DNA of 64,000 nt, taken from the NCBI RefSeq assembly GCF_027596085.1, contig NC_072450.1, positions 32,868,554 to 32,932,553 of the forward strand, read 5' to 3'. A program made the position numbers and the translations under genes. Below are positions 43,701 through 57,569 of the stretch, piece after piece; position 1 is the stretch's first letter; each line of letters begins with the position of its first letter. The notes under the pieces are model-generated. The model was not told the origin of the DNA and ran no database searches. It saw only the letters and a list, made by a program, of their open reading frames with translations. The DNA comes from Anoplopoma fimbria (lineage: Eukaryota > Chordata > Actinopteri > Perciformes > Anoplopomatidae).

Positions 43701-46700
43701 GGAACTTCAGTGGTTGTGGTACCAACAGAAGGTTTTGATGTTACAACTGCTGTTTCAGGGCTTGTTGTTGTGACACCCGATACTGAGGTTGTACTTTCAA
43801 CAACAGCCGTGGTAGAAGTTGTAACAGGACCAGTGGTAACTTTAGGTGGTGTTGTTGTTCCAACACTTCCAGTTGTTTGTTCTGATGTAGTTGTTTCTGA
43901 AGGTTTTGTTGTTGTTCCCTTGGTCGTTACTGATGGAACTTCAGTGGTTGTGGTACCAACAGAAGGTTTTGATGTTACAACTGCTGTTTCAGGGCTTGTT
44001 GTTGTGACACCCGATACTGAGGTTGTACTTTCAACAACAGCCGTGGTAGAAGTTGTAACAGGACCAGTGGTAACTTTAGGTGGTGTTGTTGTTCCAACAC
44101 TTCCAGTTGTTTGTTCTGATGTAGTTGTTTCTGAAGGTTTTGTTGTTGTTCCCTTGGTCGTTACTGATGGAACTTCAGTGGTTGTGGTACCAACAGAAGG
44201 TTTTGATGTTACAACTGTTGTTTCAGGGCTTGTTGTTGTGACACCTGGTGTGGCGGATGTAGTTTCAACAATAGCTGTGGTAGAAGTTGTAACTGGACCA
44301 GTGGTAACTTTAGGTGGTGTTGTTGTTCCAACACTTCCAGTTGTTTGTTCTGATGTAGTTGTTTCTGAAGGTTTTGTTGTTGTTCCCTTGGTCGTTACTG
44401 ATGGAACTTCAGTGGTTGTGGTACCAACAGAAGGTTTTGATGTTACAACTGCTGTTTCAGGGCTTGTTGTTGTGACACCTGATACTGAGGTTGTACTTTC
44501 AACAACAGCCGTGGTAGAAGTTGTAACAGGACCAGTGGTAACTTTAGGTGGTGTTGTTGTTCCAACACTTCCAGTTGTTTGTTCTGATGTAGTTGTTTCT
44601 GAAGGTTTTGTTGTTGTTCCCTTGGTCGTTACTGATGGAACTTCAGTGGTTGTGGTACCAACAGAAGGTTTTGATGTTACAACTGTTGTTTCAGGGCTTG
44701 TTGTTGTGACACCTGGTGTGGCGGATGTAGTTTCAACAATAGCTTGTGTAGAGGTTGTAACTGGACCAGTGGTGACTTGAGTTTGTTTGGTTGTCCCAAC
44801 ACTTCCAGTTGTTTGTTCTGATGTAGTTGTTTCTGAAGGTTTTGTTGTTGTTCCCTTGGTCGTTACTGATGGAACTTCAGTGGTTGTGGTACCAACAGAA
44901 GGTTTTGATGTTACAACTGCTGTTTCAGGGCTTGTTGTTGTGACACCTGGTGCAGCGGATGTAGTTTCAACAATAGCTGTGGTAGAAGTTGTAACTGGAC
45001 CAGTGGTGACTTGAGTTTGTTTGGTTGTCCCAACACTTCCAGTTGTTTGTTCTGATGTAGTTGTTTCTGAAGGTTTTGTTGTTGTTCCCTTGGTCGTTAC
45101 TGATGGAACTTCAGTGGTTGTGGTACCAACAGAAGGTTTTGATGTTACAACTGTTGTTTCAGGGCTTGTTGTTGTGACACCTGGTGTGGCGGATGTAGTT
45201 TCAACAATAGCTGTGGTAGAAGTTGTAACTGGACCAGTGGTGACTTGAGTTTGTTTGGTTGTCCCAACACTTCCAGTTGTTTGTTCTGATGTAGTTGTTT
45301 CTGAAGGTTTTGTTGTTGTTCCCTTGGTCGTTACTGATGGAACTTCAGTGGTTGTGGTACCAACAGAAGGTTTTGATGTTACAACTGCTGTTTCAGGGCT
45401 TGTTGTTGTGACACCTGGTGCAGCGGATGTAGTTTCAACAATAGCTGTGGTAGAAGTTGTAACTGGACCAGTGGTGACTTGAGTTTGTTTGGTTGTCCCA
45501 ACACTTCCAGTTGTTTGTTCTGATGTAGTTGTTTCTGAAGGTTTTTTGTTGTTCCCTTGGTCGTTACTGATGGAACTTCAGTGGTTGTGGTACCAACAGA
45601 AGGTTTTGATGTTACAACTGCTGTTTCAGGGCTTGTTGTTGTGACACCTGGTGCGGCGGATGTAGTTTCAACAATAGCTGTGGTAGAAGTTGTAACTGGA
45701 CCAGTGGTAACTTTAGGTGGTGTTGTTGTTCCAACACTTCCAGTTGTTTGTTCTGATGTAGTTGTTTCTGAAGGTTTTGTTGTTGTTCCCTTGGTCGTTA
45801 CTGATGGAACTTCAGTGGTTGTGGTACCAACAGAAGGTTTTGATGTTACAACTGCTGTTTCAGGGCTTGTTGTTGTGACACCTGGTGCAGCGGATGTAGT
45901 TTCAACAATAGCTGTGGTAGAAGTTGTAACTGGACCAGTGGTGACTTGAGTTTGTTTGGTTGTCCCAACACTTCCAGTTGTTTGTTCTGATGTAGTTGTT
46001 TCTGAAGGTTTTGTTGTTGTTCCCTTGGTCGTTACTGATGGAACTTCAGTGGTTGTGGTACCAACAGAAGGTTTTGATGTTACAACTGTTGTTTCAGGGC
46101 TTGTTGTTGTGACACCTGGTGCGGCGGATGTAGTTTCAACAACAGCCGTGGTAGAAGTTGTAACTGGACCAGTGGTAACTTTAGGTGGTGTTGTTGTTCC
46201 AACACTTCCAGTTGTTTGTTCTGATGTAGTTGTTTCTGAAGGTTTTGTTGTTGTTCCCTTGGTCGTTACTGATGGAACTTCAGTGGTTGTGGTACCAACA
46301 GAAGGTTTTGATGTTACAACTGTTGTTTCAGGGCTTGTTGTTGTGACACCCGATACTGAGGTTGTACTTTCAACAACAGCCGTGGTAGAAGTTGTAACTG
46401 GACCAGTGGTAACTTTAGGTGGTGTTGTTGTTCCAACACTTCCAGTTGTTTGTTCTGATGTAGTTGTTTCTGAAGGTTTTGTTGTTGTTCCCTTGGTCGT
46501 TACTGATGGAACTTCAGTGGTTGTGGTACCAACAGTTGTTTTATTTTGTGATCTGGTAGTTTCTAGAGGTTTTGATGTGATTCCCAATGTGGTTTTTGAT
46601 TGTGATGTAGTAACTGTGGTAAAATGACACATTTTGTGAAGCATTTAAAATTAGTATCCTATAAATAAATCCATACAATCCATATTTCACAAATACCTCA

Positions 46701-49700
46701 TGTTTTTTTCTTTAATCTCTTTTGCTATAAATTATTAAAGCAATTTTCTAGCAGTTATCAACAATATGACAGCAAGAATAGTGATTCTGTTGCATATATT
46801 TTCTTACCTGAAGTTGTCTTTTCAATCGTGCTGAATGCAAAGGGAGTAGTTTCAGGGCCAGTTGTGGTGGTAGTTAAGCAGTTGTACATATTCCTGGTTA
46901 AGGTCCCGTTCGCCCCACACTTAGCTGTGAAGCAGTTCTCAAGACCATCCGTGGTGTTGTATATAGTTTCCCCATAGTCGTAGGTTTTTCCATCAATAAC
47001 GCATGTACAAGCTGCAGATCAAGAGGATCATGTTTTCAATCCTTCAAAAGTCTGTATGTGAGTTTGTTTATTCACAAAAATAAATAAGTCACTATAAAAA
47101 GTCAGTGTGTATGTGTACTTACAGTTCACGTCGTATCTGCACCCTATTCCAGAGACAGTGCAAGAGCTTTGGAATAAAAGGAAAATTTAGTCACATCAAT
47201 GACTTAGCATTATATATTCCATGAGCAACCGCAATTATATTTCATGATGTAAAGCAAATCATCTCAGTCAAAGGTAGGGAATGTTTGGTTTTCATTCGCA
47301 TTCAATTGATACAGCTATATCTCTGTAGAAGAGCAGATCAGAAAATAATGAGGCTCATACATGGCACGATAAGGGGACTGTAGTACAAAGTCTACTTACA
47401 CATATACTCCAAATGTACTGAAAGCTGAAGAAGAAGCACGGAAACACCCCCATTAACTTGAAAATGTTGCATCTGATCATTTACATCACACATCCACCCT
47501 TTCTCTTCTTCTTTCCCTCCTCTGTTCAGAACAGACAGTCATGCATCCTTTGCTGTCACTAACTTCTACTTGTGGATTGGTTATAGTACTGTTATCCCGC
47601 TTGCTGTTTATATTACCAACATATAGTACCCCTAATTTTCATATGACATCCGCCCAGCCATGTGACACCATCCATAAAAAATCTACTCAGCATGGAGTAA
47701 ATGCTAATAATTTAATTCATGCTGAATGCTCTCCCTGTTGGCAAATTTGACTCCCACACACATGGAACCTACTCTGATAAATGTAAGGTCACTCAATAAC
47801 AAGTCATTAATTTGCAATGACTTTAGTATCTTGAATAACATTGACTTCCTCTTGCTGCTCACCACCAGTAGTGGGGGTGATGACTTGGTGTAGGGGGTGG
47901 GTTTTGCTGTAATTTATAGAGAAGATCTTTACCTTCAGTACTTTAAAATTGTCATATTTCAAGTTGTTGTAGGAATGTTATAACTGCAGAATTTAAAATC
48001 TTTTGAAGGTCACAAACTCAACCCAGTGTTGACATTTGGTGTACATAATGTTAATCTAGAAATAAGATCTGTGCATTTCAGACCATTTTAGCTTTCATTT
48101 TAATCTACTTTCTGACCCTTCTCATTGTAAATTTTCTGCCCCCGACAGCTCACGCATATCTCTAATCCCTCAACCGCCAGATCTTATAGCCAGATAGCAT
48201 TTGGCTACTTAAGACTCAGTGGCTCCAAGTTGCGCCGACTCATCAAATATAAGCTCTCCCTGGCTGAACAAACACACTCGCTTTCTCAGAAAAATAGTGT
48301 TCATCCACAAAATTACAGGTGTTCCGCCAAAGTCTTGTAGGTTGCGTGATATATTGTGATACTGCAGTTAAAGATGCTAGAGCCAAATATTTCTCCACGC
48401 TTATCTCCAACAATTGCCAAATTCCTAGGATCCTGTTAAGGATTGTCACTTTTGTTGTTAGTGACCCTCAGAACTCTTACAGGAATGCTGCTCCCGGACT
48501 TTGTACTCAGTTCTTCACCCATTTGAAAGACAAAGTCGGTTCCATCAAAACAACGTTGAACAGAAGTCAACCTTTTATGTAACTCTAGGAGACTTGTAGA
48601 ACCCACTCCAGGTCCATCTATTGGCTAACTGTCCTCCTTTAACCAAATTCTGTTGAAAACAATCAATGAAATGAAGTCATCTAGCGCTCCCTAGAAGTTT
48701 GTCAGACGACGCCCCTCATCCATACTTGAAATTCGACACACATTTGTCAAGATCTGTCTGCTCCACAAAAAGCTGCTTGGACCCCTGAACTCGGCCTACT
48801 TCGATTTTCCGCCATTTTGAATCTCTTGAAAAAAACACATTTTTGAAAAACTCTGGGTACCATTGCTACCAAATTTTCTGTGCATCATTATTGGATCAAT
48901 GTTGATTGATAAGTGAGAGCTAGAATTTTAACCCATCAGGTTGTAAACAATTTTCTTCCATCCAGCCCTTAATAGCATCAGGACAGTCATTTCGCATTTT
49001 TCTATGAGTTTCTCGTGTTTTTCTTGCCACTTCCAGGCGCTGTATTTTAAGAAACTCCTCCTAGGGAATTCATCAAATCCACTTGAAATTTGAGAAGTAT
49101 AATCTAAACACCTTTGTTGTCAAAAGTAATTTAAAGCTAAACGTTTGATGGAATGGCGTAGCCGTAGCATGGCGGCCATTTCACATGAAATAATAAGCTG
49201 ATATAACTCCATTGGACAAATCTTCCCCTGAACTTGCCATGCTTGATAACAGTCATGTCCCAAAGATGTCTACAAGCCAATTTTCACACATAGTCATCAC
49301 ACCATCTAATAGCAACATAGCATTATGTGACAAACGGCATCGGATTAACATGACATTTATATGATGTGCACTACACTTGATACAGAGCAACATAATAATC
49401 TCTAGCGCAATATATAGATGATACAGTAAGTTATGGAATATTTGCAATACATTCCAAAAAACTAGACGACATATGGGAAGAAAGTTTCAAACCCATACTC
49501 GAATGCTCAAACAGCACCAGACATTGTCTAATACAATTTTAAATACTGTATAGACTCCATTACTCCAAGGAAAACATACACGGTACATAACTAAATGTAT
49601 CACCCATATGAAATAAATGTCATTCTTCAGAAGCAACTTTTTCTCATAGCTCTGTTTTATGCCTTAAGGTCGATGCTTCTGGTCTGATTTGTTTTTCAGC

Positions 49701-52700
49701 ATCATCTCAGAAATTATTAACGCACTGTAAAACCAGAACTTCTATTAAATATTCTTGGGGTCTCTGAAGCATTAAAAAGACTTGCCAAAGCCCAACAACA
49801 ATTCCTCTCTTACTGCCTCAGCAAAAAACTATAACTTATGTGCAATTGGAAATTAGCATTGACACAATGATATGCAGAGCGTACAATCATTGAAAGTCAA
49901 TGGCAGAGGGATTCAAATAGATTCTAATAACAATATTACTAAAATATTTCTATAAACAAAATTGTTCTATAACCAACCATAAAACTCCCATTCACTCCTG
50001 CCAAACACGTTTTTGTCATAAAATCGCAAGGAAGGGCGCAGGGTGTCCGTGCCCTGTCTTTCACATATCCAATTATAATGCTAACAAACCCACGCTGACG
50101 GGGGGGGCTGCTCAGGTCCTTTTTGAAATGAGATAATGTCTAGCATATGCATTCGCAATTGGTTCTGTTGATATACCCCGTGTGATTAACCCTCCGTGTG
50201 TGACATACCAAGTGTGACAGTTGTTCGATGGAACCTTATCTCCAATGTTGTAATGGCCGCCTTTGTCATCATAGCAGCCACATTGGTTCAAGGCAACGCA
50301 CTTCATGTTGTCTTCATCAAAGTAAGGCTGGGTTGGGGGACACTGTGGATAGCAACCTGCAACACCATTATAACAATTGCATTAACCCACGGAAAAATAC
50401 AAATATCGCTAAATGCAAGACAAATGCATTAAGCTGCAAAAAAAACCATACCCAAATAAATGAAAAAACAGCCAAATACAGCCTATAATCCTTGACTTGA
50501 TGGTCTAAATCACATCAAAATATGAGTATGGTGGCTCTCAACACTGGATCAAAAACGTTTATGCGTGAGCAGGTGAAAGGTCAATCAGTCAGTTGAGCTC
50601 CTTGACAGAAACCTCCAATCAAGAAGATGACACGTCAAAAGATCTGTCTAACGTACCTTCCAGGGCAGTGATGAGCCCGGAACAGTTTCCTGATGGATTC
50701 CTACATGTCTTCATGCAGGCAACTCCACAAGGCTTATAGTGCCATTCACATTCACCAGGGTTATTATAATAGTCGCAGAAAATAGCTGCAAGAGACAAAA
50801 TAAGTACTTCTTAACTGTTGTTACAAAACGTCAGGGTGTAACTTAATATGTCCAACAAAAATTCAAATATTTTTGGTTCAAGATACAACTCCCTACAAAT
50901 GATGAATGTTGTAGCACAGAATTTTTTCTTGCGAGATTGTTACGTAACTTACGGCACAGCTTTGGAGATCTCCATTTAACACAGGCCCCGGCTTCGTTAC
51001 AAGCTTTGGCATAGGAAGCCACAGCAGTGCAGAGACACTCACAGTCCCCACCAGTGTCACAAGCACAAGAGTCTTTCACGCAAGAGTCAAGGTATGGTAG
51101 AGGGTCAACCTTGGATACACAATAATGTACTTTTTAGTCGAGGAAAATAAAAATGTTGCAGGAGGTAGAGGCAACTGTTGGCATTGGTAGCACAACTTTG
51201 TAATCGCATGGTGCTTATAGAAATCTAACGTTCTTAAAAGTAGTTTTTCAGATATCTTGCTTTGGACCATTTTTTTGGGGATTAAACGGATGGATTGCAG
51301 ACCAACCAACTAATCCACACACAAAGCAATAAGCAATTAGTGCCGTAGATGGAGAGAACCAATTGTGTTTACTTCACTGAACATACCATGGCAGTTAAAG
51401 TGACAATGTTTCTGTACGGGCATACATTTGTGCTGAATATGATACTATCACCATAGTTACCTTTGAATGACAGCTCTGGAAGGTGACACTGTTGATGATG
51501 CTGCACTGTTTCTCCGACCAGGCTGCCCGGTAGCCGTTAGAGGCACAGGGATCAGTGAGCAGTTTGGCATTTGGGCAGCTGGATGAAACCTTCCAACTGT
51601 TACCAAATTCAAGAACATCTGCCACTATCTCCTGAGAGCGCGTGGTGAATTCATTCTGACTGTTGCCGTCGTAGTTTCCACACAGACCACAGACTTGACC
51701 CTGAGAGCGAGGAACCCATTGAAAGAGTTTAAGGCACCTGTTTGTTGCTACTGAAATATCCTTCAGCCCTCAAGCTCCAGGAAACCATCAAAAAAAACAA
51801 CCCACTATCATAGGTCCAGAGTTATAACGTTGTTATGGTCAATGTCATGTTTAAATGACCATACATACACATTTAAGTCAAGTTGGGAAATAATTATTTG
51901 TGATTTAACCAGTATGAGCAAAACCTATTACTTTATAGTTATTTCACTCAAATGTGCATCAATGTGTGAAATCAAATATTGACTTAATGGAAGTTTCTGT
52001 ATGTGAAAAAAGATCTGTGAAGATTATTATGGTGTATTGTGACAATAAGCAAGAATGAATGAACTGTGCTAACCAACACGCTTTGTGCATAAGCCAACTG
52101 TCAAATCAAGACACGCGGACACGATTGATTACCTTGAACTGCGGGGAAATGTTAACGAAAAGACTGGTCTTCTGGTCCCACATGAGCACGAGACCCGGCT
52201 TGATCGTCACCACCAGGTAAATACCACTCTTTTTTATCTGAGCGGGGAGTACCTGGCCGCTGCCCTTGACCATTTGGAAGGTCTCATCTTTAAGTTGGTA
52301 TTCATTATCCTGTGAGCATCAACAGCATATTACTGCACCAGTTAAGTGAGGTGGATACAAGTTATTAGTTACTCAGGAAATCACGTCTAGCTTTCTTTCT
52401 GTCGTTTTTTAACCGAAGAATTGCATGTCACTTTGTGAAAAGGATACTGGTTCCCAATTCAATTGAAAGCAACTGCATTATTCTCGTGGAAGGAAGGGAT
52501 ACAAATTGACTGCATGTAAAAAGGACGGCCACATTTCATTGACAGTGCCGTTAGATGGGAATGTTTGCACGGGCGTGGGCATTAGCACCATAGCATTACC
52601 ACGGGAGGAAATTCTTTCATTATTGGTTTTAAAGTGAGCCTTATGCCTCCGACTATGGTGGACAATAAAGTTAAACGTTTAGTTAAGTTTGACTCTTTTT

Positions 52701-55700
52701 GCTTTTTAACCCACTCAATAAATCATTTTAATGCTGGTATTATAAGGCTTATCAATCATAAAAGAATGATTCCTAACCTTAACATATAATATAAGTCTGA
52801 TATTCTGATCTAGTGTTTGGGGCAGAACATGTGCACAGTGTACTTGTGTTGTGTTTACCCCCAGGAAGATCTGGATGGTCTTGGAGCATGTGGCCCCTGT
52901 GGTCCCACATGGAACATTCTCAGTGATAATCCTGAAGCTTCCATTGCTCTGACCGGTGCCGCAGTAGTCCTGTATAAACCATGACAAAGGTTGCAATTAC
53001 TGGACAGTAAGTTATATGGTTTTTTTTGTATCATATCAAACCCCATTACCAGTTACTGCTTTGCAATATTAATTCAAAATGTATTTACATTCAGTAAAGT
53101 CTCAAGTATTACAGTTTTATTCACTGTACATCCGTCCAGCTGTCCCTTTACCTGAAGGAGTGTGTATTCACAGTCTCCGCTGAAGTCGAACCTCTTATCG
53201 TCAAATGTGGTGTAGTGACCATCGCCGTAGATCCCACAAACTGCATCGCACACTTCTTCGGTACATATGAACTTCCTTCCTGTGCAGTAGCTGGGGAGAC
53301 ACACAACAGGCAGACACAAACTTTTCAAAACTGTAAAAAAAATCATTGCATTTTAGGAGGTTTTCATCAGTGTCATCAGCAAAACGATCTGTAATTATTA
53401 TTATTATTATCAAATTCTTAGTTAAGGCAATTTAGTGCAAAAAAAAGTACTAATTTAGAATGTAAAATGTAAAATAAATGTAGTAGAATGCTTGAAGAAA
53501 TAGGAGAAAATGAAGAAAACAGTAGTATTCTACTGACAGATTAGTAGACATTAAACATTAAAATACAGAGGTTTTTTTTGATATCTCCATCTTGGGAGTC
53601 AATAAATTATCTTCACCAATTTATTCAATACCTCTGGAAAAAAATGAACATGATTTCATCTCTATAGTCATCATTTTTGTGTAGTATCTTGACTCTGACG
53701 GTTTTCGTGGTTAACGTTTTAAAAGTGGTGTGGTTAACGTTGTAACCCTTGGTAAGCGTTGTGAAACAGGGGAAAAAGTAACAAGGATATACATTAACTA
53801 TTAAAAATGATTATGTGAATTTAAGTTTGGCTTCAACCCCTCTTTCAGGTTGTAAAGAGCAGTACAAACCAGGTGTTGCAGCCCACAGTCAGTGTATCTC
53901 CAGATTGATATGTGTTTCCATTGTGCAGACATGGACAGCTGGTCTCTTTGATACAGCCTCCCGCTCCATCTGACACCAGGCCATCAGGGCACATGCAGCC
54001 AGATTTACAGCCTGTACTGATCTGTATCCAACCAAAGTGGAGGGTGAGAAGAGAGGGTGAGCCAAACACAACCTGTGCATGTACTTATATTTTTCATTTG
54101 ACCTTTATTTTACCAAGAAGTCCCATGAGATCAAAATCTAACAGGTATTCAATTATAACCCAAGATCTTGGAGGAGTGTAGCTGTCAACTACTTGGTGAG
54201 ATGGACGTAAATCTAGTATCACTTTATGAGTCAAATATGCCAATGCTGTTTGTCTGCAAGTGGTCAACGGCGTCCCACAAACTAAATCATCGAGAATGCG
54301 ATCGGCGAGTAAGGGACTTTGGGTTTGTAAAGAAACGATGAAGATGTATTTCTAAAATAATAGCATACATACACAAGCTATGTCCAGATTGCTGCAGCTC
54401 TTCTGACACTCTGTCCCAGTCATCCCAGGTTGAACAGTGGAGCAGTTAATGTAGACCATGGGGGAAAGGCATGATGGTGACGCTGGATGGATTAAAAAAA
54501 CCAAAAAAAAGCACAAAAGCATTCAAACCAAAACATTTTTCCAATTTTATAGAATTACAGGGATTTAAGTATGTCCATGTGTGGAAACCTACGTTGTAAA
54601 GGTGGCAGTCCTGAGCAGCTGAGAGCTCCATGTCGGCAGACACTGTGAGAACAGTTAACGAGTTAATGTCTTTGTCCATCAGTATCATTTTGTATCCTTT
54701 TTAAATAACATACTCTGTTGAAACAGACGTGTTCCTAGTTATATATATATTTGTACATTCAAATCATACATTATGTTGGAATTGGTATAATGATAAGAAA
54801 AAATAAAAATGTCCTGCTATTACAGATTTGGATACTCCCATTGCGAGCTTTGTATTCACAGAATATAAAACGTGGTTCAGAGATCTGTGTTCTTGTAATA
54901 CGATGATCCTGTGACATTTCATTGTCTCCAATACTTTTGTTTTTAATGACCAAAGATCTGCAACATTAACAACGTCCTCAGCTCGCTGCACGTTTGGAGC
55001 GAATGAGCAAAATTTCAGCATGCTAACAGTCTAAACAAAATGGTGTTTCCATTTTATTCGAGTGTTTGAATGCAGCGTAACATGGAAGATATTCTCGATT
55101 TACGACTCTCTATGAAGTAAAGTGTTGGGTGTTTATTACATGACCCCATAATGGCCAGCTCCTGGCATCATTACGCTCTGTTTTTACCATGTGTAGCCGT
55201 CGTTGTGGAAAGTCTGTCCGGCCGGAACAACGTTGTCTTTATCGTAGCAGGGACAGCTTTCTTTGGGCACACAGTTCTCCTCCTCGTTCATGTAGGTTCC
55301 CTCGGCACAGCCACAGCCGTCCACTGTGGTGAAGGTGGTCTGGCAGGAGTAGTCGGGCTGGCTGAGGGAACGGCAGGTACGACTGCAGCTGGTCATGTTG
55401 TACTGGTACACCGTTTCTGCTCGACATGATGTACTGTATGTGCCTAGTTGGGGAGATAAGATTGGAGTTGTAGGATGAGAGTCTACCTGCCAGATAAATC
55501 TGATTTTATATCCATGTTAATTGTTGCAGATATGTCAGATGGTGCAAATGGTGCACAGCAATGATTTCTTGAAAAAAAAAAACAGATTCTCTTCGTTGCC
55601 GCAGTGATACTAAATTGTCCTTGGCGTTTTATTTACCGCAGATGGTCTTCCTCCAGCCGCTGAAGTGTATTCCTGCGGCTGAACAGGCATAGACGTACGA

Positions 55701-56899
55701 GGAGACCGCAGCACACATGCATTCCTCAGATTTCTCACAGTTACAGCTGTCATACTTGCAGTTCTGTGGGCATGGACACATCGTCAGGGGACAATACTTA
55801 CATTTATTCGTCATTACAGCTTTGCGTGTGCAGACTTACATCGTAGTAAATCTTGGGGCTAATGACAGAGTGGCAGGGAGCAAACTCTCCCTTAGGATCC
55901 ATTATATTGGAGCACCAGTGCTTGGCGTACGTTTCTAAGACACAGAAACATACAGAGAGGAAGCAGTTACATCATTGTGCGCTGAAAACAACATGGTTAC
56001 CTCATGACATGACCAGCGTTACATCACGTGACGTGACGAGACACTGGAGGAGAGTCTAGCTGTACCTTTGTTGGTGTTTTGCTGACAGGGGTGTACAAAG
56101 GACGGAGTGATGTCGGGGCAGCTGGCTCTAGTTTTCCATGAGTTGGCAAACGCTGCTGCAGTGCCCTCCACCAGCCCACTGATCGCCCTGAAGTCATCGC
56201 TCATTACGTTGTTGAAGTTCCCGCACAAACCTGTCGGGGGGCGAGGCGACAAACATTTACACGAACGCAAAGGTTTAACGGGTTGAAGCGTGACTAAAGT
56301 AGAACCGAGTATAACGATAACGTCGAGCCGTACCAGAGAAGGTTCCTTTGAGTGAAGTGTCGGCTGTGATGAAGACCTGCATCACGGGGGACAGCTGGAC
56401 CATCACTTGTATGCCCGTCTTGAAATGCAGAAGGATGTAGAAGGACGAAGGCCTGAAGGCACTCATCGTTGCTGCAGACAAAAAGTCAGTGCCCAATGAA
56501 CTTTTAAATATTAAGCATACAATCTCTGCATGTTGGATTGTAGCCACCCTCATGTTAATCTTTTTAGTTTTATTCGGGTCTGTTTCATTTATGTGCATCT
56601 ACTGCATCGATACAAATTTATCTTTTTATTCTGCACACGACTTATTGATAATGCATCTAATTATGACTAGGAAATAAGACTGATGACCTTTATTTGTTGA
56701 AAGCACTTCATGCTTTACATAACACGCTGTGTGTCTTCTGTAATGTCGTTTTGAAGTAACTCACGTTGAAACAGTGGAAGCTGAGAAAGAAGGTTGTTCA
56801 CGTAGACCTGCCCGCTTGATTGAATTTTAATAACCTGACAGTTGGAAAGACGCATTTTAGATGATTTCAAACAGTATTTCCAAATAAACAGATTTGATC

Positions 56900-56931
<32 letters not shown>

Positions 56932-57482
56932 ATTTGCAGCTTACCAGAGTATTGTTCACACTCAGAGTTACAGATCTGAGGCAGGTCTTTCTGTCATCAA
57001 GTCCACACTTGACCAGGTCCACCAGCACAGTGTGTAAGCCATCCCCTTGCTGCAAAATACATTGGGACTTCAATAATGAGCTGATGACAAAGTGAAACAA
57101 ATTATACATAATATACTCATGCTACCAACCAGAAACAAGATCTGTTTCAGGACCCACTCACATTTTGCTACTCATTAAATAGTTAATATTTCCGTCATAA
57201 AACGCGTATCATGGAGCATTACGATGTGTCTGTCAGCCCTTATGCAGCCGGTTTATCGCTCTCCCCATCCTTCTGATGGTTTGAGTCCAGTGTGTATGTG
57301 GTTGAACACCCGTCGTGGTGTGAACTACCTTAGTCAGGACGTAGGAGCAGTCTCCATGGAAGGTGTAGTCTTTTCCATCGAAGGTGTTGATGTGAGCCCC
57401 GCCCGCCACAGAGCACATTCCTGGACAGTTTTCCTCCTTACAATTCCATTGTCCACTCTCACACACACTGTCAGCACACACA

Positions 57483-57569
<87 letters not shown>

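Noticed and set aside
31313..46627. Very long plus-strand ORFs (repeats of [18 protein letters not shown])
   Set aside because: They are the antisense of the mucin repeat. Thr codons ACN read as stop-free GT-rich sequence on the other strand. No splice signals or domains support them.
47541..47750. 69-aa plus-strand ORF in the mucin intron
   Set aside because: Lies in a decayed LINE; surrounding text matches retroelement endonuclease remnants rather than a host gene.
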